Source: Rhodoferax sp. (lineage in GTDB: Bacteria > Pseudomonadota > Gammaproteobacteria > Burkholderiales > Burkholderiaceae_C). From it: a stretch of DNA of 5,655 nt. Shown here in pieces: positions 1 to 5,520 of this stretch. The notes under the pieces were generated by a model that had not been told where the DNA came from, made no database searches, and worked only from the letters and a program-made list of their open reading frames with translations. The stretch is taken from assembly GCA_030683195.1 (NCBI GenBank), contig JAUXQA010000439.1, forward strand, positions 1 to 5,655, in the 5' to 3' direction. Within the stretch, counting starts at the first letter, position 1. Each line of letters begins with the position of its first letter. The position numbers and the translations under genes were made by a program.

Positions 1-2593
1 GGCAAAACAGGTGGGGCAAAAGGTATTGGTGGGGGTCGTGGAAACCCATGGGCGCAAGGAAACCATGGACTTGCAAGCCAATCTCCCGCTGCTGCCACTG
101 CGCAAGGTGCCGCACCGAGGTCAGATTCTGCTGGAACTGGATCTTGATGCGGCCTTGGCCGCCAAACCCGACATCTTGTTGGTTGATGAACTGGCACACA
201 CCAACGCGCCTGGCTCGCGGCATCCCAAGCGTTGGCAGGATGTGCAGGAGTTGCTGGATGCGGGCATTGATGTCTGGACCGCTCTTAATGTGCAGCATTT
301 GGAGAGCCTGAACGGTACGGTGGGGGCCATCACGGGAGTCCGCGTCAATGAAACTGTCCCCGACACGATGCTTGATGGCGCAGATGAAATCGTGCTGGTG
401 GACGTTACCGCTGAGGAGTTGCTTGCCAGACTCAAGGCGGGCAAGGTCTACATTCCACAACAGGCAGAACGGGCAAGTCAAAATTTCTTTCGCAAAGGCA
501 ATCTGATTGCCCTGCGTGAAATTGCCCTGCGCCGAACTGCAGAACATGTGGGTGATGATGTGCGCACTTACCGGGCTCAGCACACGCAAAATACCCTAAA
601 CAGCCACGCCAGCGGGACGCCAGCCTGGAACACCTCGGGCGCGATGCTGGTATGTGTCGGACCGCATGAAGGTGCAGAAGATGCGGTACGCAGCGCAGCG
701 CGTTTGGCCGGTCAACTCAATGTGCGCTGGTTTGCAGCGTATGTGGAAACGCCTGCGCTGCAACGCCGCCCGGCTTTGGCACGCGATCAAACTTTGACAA
801 TTCTCAAGCTGGCAGAAGAACTGGGCGCCAACATTGCAGTGCTGACCGGCGAAGATGTGGCCCAGGCGTTGATGGCACACGCGCAAACATTGAACTGTGC
901 AACGCTGGTGGTAGGACGCCCTGCCAAATCGCGCTGGGGTCGGGTATGGCAGATGTTTCGGCCAGCGATAACGCGTCAATTGGCGACCCTGGCCCCCACC
1001 ATCGACGTCGTGGAGGTCGGGATGTCTGAGCGCGTACGCAGGTTGCCGACGGCCTTGCCCCGACAAATCCAAGAAGATTTGGAGGAAAGTGCATGGGCGA
1101 CTGGCTGGAAACGTCATGTTTTGGCAGGTGGTGCCTGTGTACTCACCACTTTGCTGGCGCTTCCATTGGCGAATTTGTTCGATTCAGCCAACATCGTCAT
1201 GCTGTTCTTACTGTGCGTTGTGCTGGTCGCAGTCAAGCTCGGCAGAGGCCCGTCGATGCTGGCGGCGGTGCTGTCGGTGGCTTCGTTCGATTTTTTCTTC
1301 GTGCAACCCCGTCTTTCGTTTGCAGTGAGCGACGTGCAGTACCTGCTGACTTTTGTGGTCATGCTGGTGGTCGGTCTCTTGATTGGCCAGTTGACAGCCA
1401 ATCTGCGCTTTTCCGCCCAAGTCTCTGCGTCACGCGAGCGGCGCGCCCAGTCACTGTTTGAATTGACGCGTGACTTGTCCGGTGCGCTACTGGCCTCTCA
1501 GGTTGTCGAAAGTGCAGAAAGTCTCGTGCGGCGCACGTTTGGAGGAGATGCGCGGGTACTCTTGCCGGATGCCAAAGACCAGTTGAGTTTTGGAAGCCAT
1601 CTGCCTGAATCACTCGATACCAGTGTCGCTGACTGGTCATTTCGCAATGGCCAGCGGGCGGGTGTCGCCACCGCCACCTTGCCAGGCAGTCATTGGCACT
1701 TCATACCCTTGCAAGCTCCAATGCGGATTCGCGGTGTACTCGCCCTGCTGCCGGCCAACCCGCGCTGGCTGCTGATTCCTGAGCAGAACCAGCAGCTTGA
1801 AACGCTGGCCAGGCAAATTGCTATTGCCTTGGAACGAGTGCACTATGTGGATGTAGCTCAGGCGGCGGTGGTGCAAATGGAGTCCGAGCGGCTACGCAAT
1901 ACCTTGCTGGCCGCCATGTCGCACGACATCCGCACACCGCTGACGGCATTGGTGGGTCAAGCCGAATTCTTGGCGGCCTCAATTCCCTTGACACAAGAAC
2001 AACTGAGCTCCGCTCAGACCATTGGCCAGGAAGCACGCGAATTAAGCACCTTGGTCACCAACATCCTGGAAATGGCCCGCCTGGAAAGTGGCCAAGTTGA
2101 GTTGCGCAAAGACTGGCAATCGGTGGAGGAGGTGGTCGGAAGCGCCATCCGCGCGTCACGCCATGCGCTGGGCACGCTGTCGGTTCGAACAGAACTGCCA
2201 GCAGACTTGCCTTTGGTGGAGTTTGATGCCAGCCTGATTGAGCGGGTCTTGGTCAATCTGTTGGAAAATGCGGCCAAATATGGCGTGAAGCACCCACCCG
2301 CCGAGCCAGCTATCGTCATCAGCGCCAGAATCACCGCAAACAAATTGGTGGTGACCGTTCGTGATTTCGGCCCGGGTCTGCCGCTCAATCTCAAAGGCAA
2401 AGAGGATGACCTGTTTGCCAAATTTACCCGTGGCCATAGTGAATCTTCGACCCGAGGGGTCGGTTTGGGTTTGGCGATCTGCAAAGCTATCATTGATGCG
2501 CACCGCGGCAATCTTTCCGCAGCGCAAGCCGCCAGCGGAGGTGCTGAATTCACATTCACCTTGCCCAGAAATCCACCACCTGAGGTGCCATGA
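1..2593 (+). CDS. kdpD: KdpD, K+-responsive sensor histidine kinase (5' end outside window)
   Basis: Membrane-bound sensor kinase/phosphatase of the Kdp potassium system; it phosphorylates KdpE. The reading frame is open from base 2, and the first visible residues lead into VGVVETHGR. About 50 N-terminal residues, including the Walker A loop, are therefore expected upstream, and the GTG at 11 is not the true start. Counting from that GTG, the protein shows the KdpD sensor domain with Walker B-like LLVDELAHTN (56-65) and GSRHPKRWQDV (68-78). A universal-stress-like domain follows (about 210-337). Hydrophobic helices of the DUF4118 type lie at about 369-464, with short loops containing FDFFFVQPR. 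Next come a GAF-like segment (about 485-610), the HisKA box MSHDIRTPLTAL with phospho-acceptor His638, and an HATPase domain with N-box Asn749/Asn753, DFGPG (785-789) and GVGLGLAI near 820. All key motifs are present. The stop codon overlaps the kdpE start (ATGA), implying translational coupling. The kdpFABC genes are not visible and may lie upstream. Confidence 0.97.
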   Translation, partial: AKQVGQKVLVGVVETHGRKETMDLQANLPLLPLRKVPHRGQILLELDLDAALAAKPDILLVDELAHTNAPGSRHPKRWQDVQELLDAGIDVWTALNVQHLESLNGTVGAITGVRVNETVPDTMLDGADEIVLVDVTAEELLARLKAGKVYIPQQAERASQNFFRKGNLIALREIALRRTAEHVGDDVRTYRAQHTQNTLNSHASGTPAWNTSGAMLVCVGPHEGAEDAVRSAARLAGQLNVRWFAAYVETPALQRRPALARDQTLTILKLAEELGANIAVLTGEDVAQALMAHAQTLNCATLVVGRPAKSRWGRVWQMFRPAITRQLATLAPTIDVVEVGMSERVRRLPTALPRQIQEDLEESAWATGWKRHVLAGGACVLTTLLALPLANLFDSANIVMLFLLCVVLVAVKLGRGPSMLAAVLSVASFDFFFVQPRLSFAVSDVQYLLTFVVMLVVGLLIGQLTANLRFSAQVSASRERRAQSLFELTRDLSGALLASQVVESAESLVRRTFGGDARVLLPDAKDQLSFGSHLPESLDTSVADWSFRNGQRAGVATATLPGSHWHFIPLQAPMRIRGVLALLPANPRWLLIPEQNQQLETLARQIAIALERVHYVDVAQAAVVQMESERLRNTLLAAMSHDIRTPLTALVGQAEFLAASIPLTQEQLSSAQTIGQEARELSTLVTNILEMARLESGQVELRKDWQSVEEVVGSAIRASRHALGTLSVRTELPADLPLVEFDASLIERVLVNLLENAAKYGVKHPPAEPAIVISARITANKLVVTVRDFGPGLPLNLKGKEDDLFAKFTRGHSESSTRGVGLGLAICKAIIDAHRGNLSAAQAASGGAEFTFTLPRNPPPEVP

Positions 2594-3306
2594 CTCAACC
2601 CGTCGTCATCCTGATCGAAGACGAAATCCAGATCCGCCGGTTTGTGCGTGCGGCTTTGGAGACAGAAGGCTGGCAAGTGCATGAGGCTGACACGGTCCAA
2701 CGGGGTCTGGCCGATGCAGGAACCCGAAAACCCGATTTGTTGATCGTTGACTTGGGTCTGCCAGATGGCGATGGCATAGACCTCATCCGGGATGTGCGCG
2801 GGTGGTCAAACGTACCCATCATTGTGTTGTCCGCCCGAAACAATGAGGTCGAAAAAATCGCCGCACTTGACGCTGGTGCTGATGACTATCTGGCCAAACC
2901 CTTTGGTTTAGGTGAGCTGATGGCACGTGTTCGTGCCAACCTGCGTCGGCCCAGAACGGTGTCAACTGAAGCTCAAGACGGTGCCATTGCACAGGCAGAT
3001 GTGGTTTTCAGATTTGGTGAGGTTGAAGTCAATCGGCTGGAAAGAATTGTGCGCCGAGCAGGTGCCGAGGTTCATCTCACCCCCATCGAGTACCGTCTGC
3101 TTGCTGTTCTGGTGGCAAATGTCGGACGGGTGATCACCCACCGACAGTTGCTTCGCGATGTGTGGGGTCCATCTCACTCGGAGCACAGTCACTATCTTCG
3201 GATTTACATGGGCCACCTCAGGCAAAAGCTGGAGGTAGACCCGGCACAGCCGCAGCATTTGCTGACTGAGACAGGTGTGGGGTACCGATTGCTCTCCGAA
3301 ACATAG
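2590..3306 (+). CDS. kdpE: KdpE, OmpR/PhoB-family response regulator
   Basis: DNA-binding response regulator that, when phosphorylated by KdpD, activates kdpFABC transcription. The 238 residues are a normal length for KdpE (E. coli about 225). The receiver domain spans about 5-118, with acidic pocket Glu10/Asp11, phospho-acceptor Asp54 in LIVDLGLPDGDG, conserved Ser81 and Lys103 in LAKPF. The winged-helix output domain spans about 138-236 and contains LTPIEYRLLAVL, the VWG turn and the C-terminal VGYRL wing. The ATG is chosen because it overlaps the kdpD stop by four bases and a purine-rich GAGGTG (2582-2587) lies just upstream, though at short spacing. Translation probably depends partly on ribosomes finishing kdpD. 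No strong rho-independent terminator follows the TAG stop. Confidence 0.97.
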   Translation: MTQPVVILIEDEIQIRRFVRAALETEGWQVHEADTVQRGLADAGTRKPDLLIVDLGLPDGDGIDLIRDVRGWSNVPIIVLSARNNEVEKIAALDAGADDYLAKPFGLGELMARVRANLRRPRTVSTEAQDGAIAQADVVFRFGEVEVNRLERIVRRAGAEVHLTPIEYRLLAVLVANVGRVITHRQLLRDVWGPSHSEHSHYLRIYMGHLRQKLEVDPAQPQHLLTETGVGYRLLSET

Positions 3307-3613
3307 GTCAAGGCGGTCAGCATTCCGTAGCGAGATGTTTAACTCGGCCAGTGTTTTGTTGGAAAGTTCTACTTCCGGGTACGACTCGGGCAAAATTTAG
3401 CGATTCAGTGCAGCTGTTGCCGGCCCCAACTGCCCGTCAATTGGTGAAATTTGAATGGTGACTCTGTATCACCGAGTTTGACTTTGCTGTATGACAGCCT
3501 TAGGCTCATTGAAATCCGGCACGAAAGGCTTGTGATGGGCAATGAATTGGGCAACCCGTAAGCTGACTGTCGTGAACGGCTCCAACGGGTCTAAACCAGT
3601 CACCAACCCAACT
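3307..3613. other. Intergenic stretch without a convincing gene
   Basis: About 300 bp separate the kdpE stop from the antitoxin stop, between genes that converge here. Several short frames are open on both strands, none with a family signature I recognise. The most protein-like is on the minus strand, 3603 to 3469, 44 codons if a GTG start is used, containing LRVAQFIAHHKPFVPDF. The same frame continues past its TGA for another 22 codons, ending near IDGQLGPATAALNR (stop about 3400). This could be the decayed 3' part of a gene or chance. A weak hairpin (GGTGA 3457-3461, TCACC 3469-3473, 7-nt loop) lacks a T-tract and is not a clear terminator for kdpDE. Confidence 0.4.
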
Positions 3614-3946
3614 TCAAGCAGGCACCTGATTCTCCGGCTCCACCGACAACCGCATCCCGACCGACTTCAGCACCGCCAGCAGGGTTTTCAAAGTCGGGTT
3701 GCCCTTGGGTGACAGTGATCGGTAAAGCGCCTCCCGGCTGATGCCAGCTTGCTCGGCCACCATCCCCAAACCGCCATAAGCCTCGGCTACATCGCGTAAG
3801 GCCAGCAAGCCTGCCGCCCGGTTGTTCGGGTCGTCCAGTTCCTCCAGCTCCGCCTTCAGATAGGCCACGGCAAACTGCCGGTCAGCGCGCAATTCCTTGA
3901 TGGTTTCCTTGGTGTGAGAAACCGATGCAGTCAATGCTTTCTTCAT
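3614..3946 (-). CDS. HigA/HI1420-type antitoxin, HTH DNA-binding (addiction module antidote)
   Basis: A 110-residue protein of the antitoxin family that partners RelE/ParE-superfamily HigB/HI1419-like toxins; members bind the toxin and repress their own operon. An N-terminal helical part (residues 1-50) contains FAVAYLKAELEE, typical of the family. It is followed by a Cro/C1-like helix-turn-helix (about 52-95) with GGLGMVAEQAGISREALYRS and the ending NPTLKTLLAVLKSVGMRLSV. The ATG at 3946 is preferred over an upstream in-frame start at 3973: a strong AGGAG (3953-3957) lies six bases before it, and it overlaps the stop of the toxin frame by four bases (ATGA), the usual arrangement. The antitoxin looks complete, but the upstream toxin is broken, so this is now an orphan antitoxin. 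It could still act as a repressor or neutralise related toxins elsewhere; that is inference. Confidence 0.88.
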   Translation of the reverse strand: MKKALTASVSHTKETIKELRADRQFAVAYLKAELEELDDPNNRAAGLLALRDVAEAYGGLGMVAEQAGISREALYRSLSPKGNPTLKTLLAVLKSVGMRLSVEPENQVPA

Positions 3947-4090
3947 GAATTTCTCCTTTTCCAGTCCGCCCAATAGTCCTTGGCCTGAGTGATGTCAGTT
4001 TGCTGTGATGCCTTGTCGCCGCCGCATAACAAAACAACCAGAGTCTGGCGAACTGTCGCCTTCAAGTTGGTAGCGGCGCAATTCGATCAT
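3943..4090 (-). pseudogene. Remnant of RelE/HigB-like toxin gene, internally deleted and frameshifted
   Basis: On the minus strand an ATG at 4090 opens with MIELRRYQLEGDSSP, the N-terminal pattern of HI1419/Gp49-like toxins. In a different frame the last ~33 codons read TLVVLLCGGDKASQQTDIT, then QAKDYWADWKRRNS and TGA (3945-3943), the characteristic C-terminus of the same family. The whole span is 148 nt, not a multiple of three, against about 300 nt for a normal toxin of about 100 residues. Roughly 150 nt from the middle (with the catalytic core strands) are therefore gone. The junction lies near 4043-4052, within CGCCAGAC read on the minus strand. The stop still overlaps the antitoxin start by four bases. 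Read straight from its own ATG the frame departs from the family after the junction, so no active toxin is expected. Confidence 0.82.
3953..3957 (-). promoter_or_regulatory. Shine-Dalgarno of the antitoxin
   Basis: AGGAG (within AAAAGGAGAAATTC on the minus strand) sits six bases before the ATG at 3946. It lies inside the last codons of the toxin remnant and decides the antitoxin start. Confidence 0.75.
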
Positions 4091-4098
4091 GGCGAATT

Positions 4099-4114
4099 GT
4101 AGTTTTAAAGCTAC
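4099..4114. promoter_or_regulatory. Imperfect 16-bp palindrome, candidate antitoxin operator
   Basis: GTAGTTTTAAAGCTAC is a palindrome with one non-matching pair. It lies 9 bp upstream of the toxin-remnant ATG, where autoregulated toxin-antitoxin operons of this type usually carry the antitoxin binding site. Its position and symmetry are seen; binding is inferred. Confidence 0.4.
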
Positions 4115-4137
4115 TTTTGGCTTGTGGAGTCAGTCAA
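4108..4137 (-). promoter_or_regulatory. Candidate promoter of the toxin-antitoxin unit
   Basis: On the minus strand TTGACT (4137-4132) matches the -35 consensus at five of six positions. After an 18-bp spacer comes a poor -10 candidate TAGCTT (4113-4108), which falls inside the palindrome at 4099-4114. The -35 is good and the -10 weak, so the call is tentative. It would read toward the toxin remnant and antitoxin. Confidence 0.3.
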
Positions 4138-4161
4138 GTTGCATCAAAGAGTATGACCCGA

Positions 4162-4389
4162 TTGGCGCTGGACTCTGCCAACGAGCGGGCCATTCAGGCC
4201 GAGCTGCAAAGCGTGGCCCAAAACAAAACCACGCTGGTGATTGCGCACCGCCTGTCCACCGTGGTGGACGCCCACGAGATTCTGGTGATGGACGCCGGGC
4301 GCATTCTGGAGCGGGGCACGCATGCTCAATTGCTGGCTTTGAGCGGGCGATATGCGCAGATGTGGGCGCTTCAGCAGTCGGCGGAGTGA
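4162..4389 (+). pseudogene. 3' fragment of an ABC exporter ATPase domain (ATM1/MsbA-like)
   Basis: About 75 codons correspond to the end of an ABC transporter nucleotide-binding domain. Visible are the D-loop remnant ALDSANERAIQ (from 4165), TTLVIAHRLSTV with the H-loop histidine at 4246-4248, and the typical tail ILVMDAGRILERGTHAQLL. The closing sequence GRYAQMWALQQ resembles fused permease-ATPase half-transporters of the heavy-metal/ATM1 type. Walker A, Q-loop, signature motif and Walker B are all missing, as is the membrane domain. The frame extends upstream to an ATG at 4117 (and another at 4153), but the residues before ALDS do not match the expected DEATS sequence. Homology therefore starts abruptly at about 4162-4165, which looks like a rearrangement junction. 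It cannot hydrolyse ATP alone. The missing 5' part is not elsewhere in the window. Confidence 0.85.
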
Positions 4390-4423
4390 GTTTGGGGTGT
4401 TTTCGGGAATTTGTGAGCGTTTT

Positions 4424-4470
4424 AGGGCTCTAGCCGACGTATTAATTGCCTGAATAGCTATATAAATAGT
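4424..4470. repeat. Possible dispersed Comamonadaceae-type intergenic repeat
   Basis: The AT-rich stretch contains GGCTCTAGCC, then TGAATAGCTATATAAATAG. This pattern (CTCTAGCC ... AGCTAT ... ATAG) resembles short intergenic repeats that I recall being scattered in Comamonadaceae genomes. It includes a small CTAT/ATAG inverted repeat (4458-4469). The resemblance is from memory and the family assignment is uncertain. Confidence 0.3.
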
Positions 4471-4477
4471 AGTGAGG

Positions 4478-4601
4478 CGCTGATGGCACTGGGGCAGAGG
4501 GCTCCGCAAATGTCCCCCGGACCGGGCTGAGCCCGGTCCTCCTCCTTGATGTGGCAAAACCCCAAGCCCACGCTGCGCCCTCAGCCCCAGTGACATCTGC
4601 G
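4478..4601. repeat. Long imperfect inverted repeat enclosing a hairpin
   Basis: The left arm 4478-4502 and right arm 4577-4601 are reverse complements at 22 of 25 positions; the core ACTGGGGC(A/T)GAGGGC matches at 14 of 15. The 74 bp between the arms contain a second, perfect 9-bp stem (4519-4539). As RNA or single-stranded DNA this could fold into a long branched hairpin. It lies between the convergent ABC fragment and cupin gene. It could be a small non-autonomous mobile or repetitive element, a bidirectional terminator, or a decayed recombination site. No coding frame in it looks real. Confidence 0.7.
4519..4539. terminator. Perfect 9-bp GC-rich hairpin, possible terminator
   Basis: GGACCGGGC - TGA - GCCCGGTCC forms a strong stem with a 3-nt loop. 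On the plus strand it is followed by TCCTCCTTGAT, which is pyrimidine-rich but not a proper T-tract; on the minus strand it is followed by GGGGGACATTTG. Its position between convergent genes fits a terminator, but without a U-run this is not a classical rho-independent one. Confidence 0.4.
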
Positions 4602-4645
4602 GTTAGTCGCTCGCTCAGACGGCGCGCCAAAGTCAAGACACAAAT

Positions 4646-4652
4646 GTTAGGC
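4646..4652 (-). other. Integron core-site-like heptamer (GCCTAAC / GTTAGGC)
   Basis: On the minus strand GCCTAAC matches the RYYYAAC core of the attC R'' box and lies 51 bp after the cupin stop, where a cassette attC would begin. No GTTRRRY partner follows within 150 nt, so this is at most a half-site. Such a heptamer is expected by chance about once per window of this size. Confidence 0.25.
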
Positions 4653-4703
4653 GGCGCAGTACCAAGGACTACATGCCGTCCCTTTGCACCAAGTTGTTCG
4701 CGC

Positions 4704-5132
4704 CTATTTGGATGTGGGAGCCGCCGGGATAACGAAAGGAACTCCCTTGTCGACGACAAGGCTGTTGAGCAGCTTGGCTGGGGTTTCTCCAACGTTGCGG
4801 AATCCGTGGATCGTTCCGCGAAGATTGCTGTAGGTTTCCCCGGCGATCACTCGCCTTGGTGGCTGCCCGTCTACCAAGAGCTCTACGACACCCTCAACTA
4901 CGGTGCCTACGCAGTCTCCTGGATGTGTGTGGAACGGAACTGCTCCCGTCGGTTGCATGGCAACTGAAATCAAGACTATCTGTTTTCGGTCATCACCTGT
5001 GAGGGGACTGGTAATAATTGGCTTTGAGGTGAAGAGCGGCAAGTTGGATTGGGGGGTGCTCTGGGCGGTACAAAGTGAAGCTGCGAGCAATCCAGAACTC
5101 AGGGCAATCAGCGAGCGGAACGTATGCGTCAT
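4704..5132 (-). CDS. Secreted single-domain cupin protein
   Basis: A small cupin of 142 residues, probably exported. The ATG at 5132 is chosen over upstream in-frame starts (5144, 5147, TTG 5165): it has GGAG (5139-5142) six bases before it and opens directly into a signal peptide (THTFR, hydrophobic SLIALSSGLLAASL, then CTAQ). The cupin barrel follows. Motif 1 is GAVPFHTHPGDCVGTVVEG with His68 and His70; the position usually held by a metal-binding Glu appears to be Cys74. Motif 2 is GETYSNLRGTIHGFRN with His109. These are candidate metal ligands. The substrate and reaction cannot be told from the sequence, since cupins range from dioxygenases and isomerases to binding proteins. It stands alone, convergent with the ABC fragment and divergent from the integrase relic. 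No strong promoter is evident in the bases upstream. Confidence 0.85.
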   Translation of the reverse strand: MTHTFRSLIALSSGLLAASLCTAQSTPQSNLPLFTSKPIITSPLTGDDRKQIVLISVAMQPTGAVPFHTHPGDCVGTVVEGVVELLVDGQPPRRVIAGETYSNLRGTIHGFRNVGETPAKLLNSLVVDKGVPFVIPAAPTSK

Positions 5133-5291
5133 CCTGGTCTCCATCATCGTTGGTCGAACTCTCAATGTAGACCGAGGGAGTTAATCTGGGTTGACGCCCA
5201 TCAAGCCACTTTCCCGCGCCGCCTGACAATTTGTCGATTTGCCGTGGTTAAACAACATTGGGCGGTCGCAACAAACCAAAAGCATTCCATC

Positions 5292-5399
5292 AGTGTTGAT
5301 GACCCACGCAGTGGTGTAGAGCGGCGGCACCACTTGTTTGAAGACCGGCTACAACGGGCGCTCAAGAAGGCCGTGCCACTGGCTGGCATTCACAAACCA
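5292..5399 (+). pseudogene. Relic of an integron integrase (IntI) gene
   Basis: Thirty-six codons read SVDDPRSGVERRHHLFEDRL, then QRALKKAVPLAGIHKP. This closely follows the segment of integron integrases just before the second catalytic box (in IntI1, DPRSGVVRRHHMYDQ ... AVEQAGITKP). The homology stops exactly where HTLRHSFA should begin; after KP the frame runs into unrelated codons and a TGA at 5451-5453. Upstream, the open frame may hold a very degenerate continuation (Trp at 5259), but the rest of the catalytic domain and the N-terminal SAM-like domain are not recognisable. All catalytic residues (Arg, Lys, His, Arg, His, Tyr) are missing, so it is inactive. The RRHH segment points to IntI rather than XerC/D. 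Orientation is opposite to the cupin gene, as intI usually is to its cassettes. Confidence 0.75.
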
Positions 5400-5460
5400 T
5401 CATATTTGCCAGGCGCTCGCGAAGGCCGGCACATTGATCGCTATCAACAGTGAGCCACGG

Positions 5461-5467
5461 GCCTAAC
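5461..5467 (+). other. Second integron core-site-like heptamer
   Basis: GCCTAAC on the plus strand (GTTAGGC on the minus strand) lies just after the integrase relic. It is an inverted copy of the heptamer at 4646-4652, so the two bracket the cupin gene and integrase relic. No full attC or attI structure surrounds it. Confidence 0.2.
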
Positions 5468-5520
5468 TTCATCACGGACACAGCAACGGCAACCGCAACG
5501 GGCCTGAGTCAGCCGCTATT

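Noticed and set aside
11..13. GTG at 11 as the kdpD start
   Set aside because: The frame is open to the window edge, and KdpD needs about 50 more N-terminal residues with the Walker A loop; the residues at the edge already fit the family.
2014..2700. Minus-strand 228-codon open frame opposite the kdpD/kdpE junction
   Set aside because: It is antisense to strongly conserved kinase and regulator motifs and has a composition typical of a GC-rich shadow frame.
3457..3473. Rho-independent terminator after kdpE
   Set aside because: The stem is only 5 bp with a 7-nt loop, about 150 bp downstream of the stop, and has no T-run.
3614..3973. Longer antitoxin beginning at 3973
   Set aside because: The extra nine residues overlap the toxin C-terminal codons in another frame and lack a good ribosome site, whereas the ATG at 3946 has AGGAG six bases upstream and the expected ATGA overlap.
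4460..4660. A complete attC recombination site in the structured region
   Set aside because: Only one clear core heptamer (4646-4652) was found. On neither strand is there a properly spaced RYYYAAC...GTTRRRY pair, and the 25-bp arms do not carry these boxes at their ends.
4551..4967. Plus-strand 138-codon open frame across the cupin gene
   Set aside because: It is antisense to a well-supported cupin domain, and its translation has no recognisable domain.
5247..5253. GTTAAAC as an attI/attC core
   Set aside because: It fits GTTRRRY, but that degenerate heptamer is expected several times per window and no paired box was found.
5394..5460. Continuation of the integrase relic in another frame after KP (QALAKAGTLIAINSEPRA)
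   Set aside because: The sequence does not match the HTLRHSF...VQELLGH region of integrases in any frame, so the relic is taken to end at 5399.
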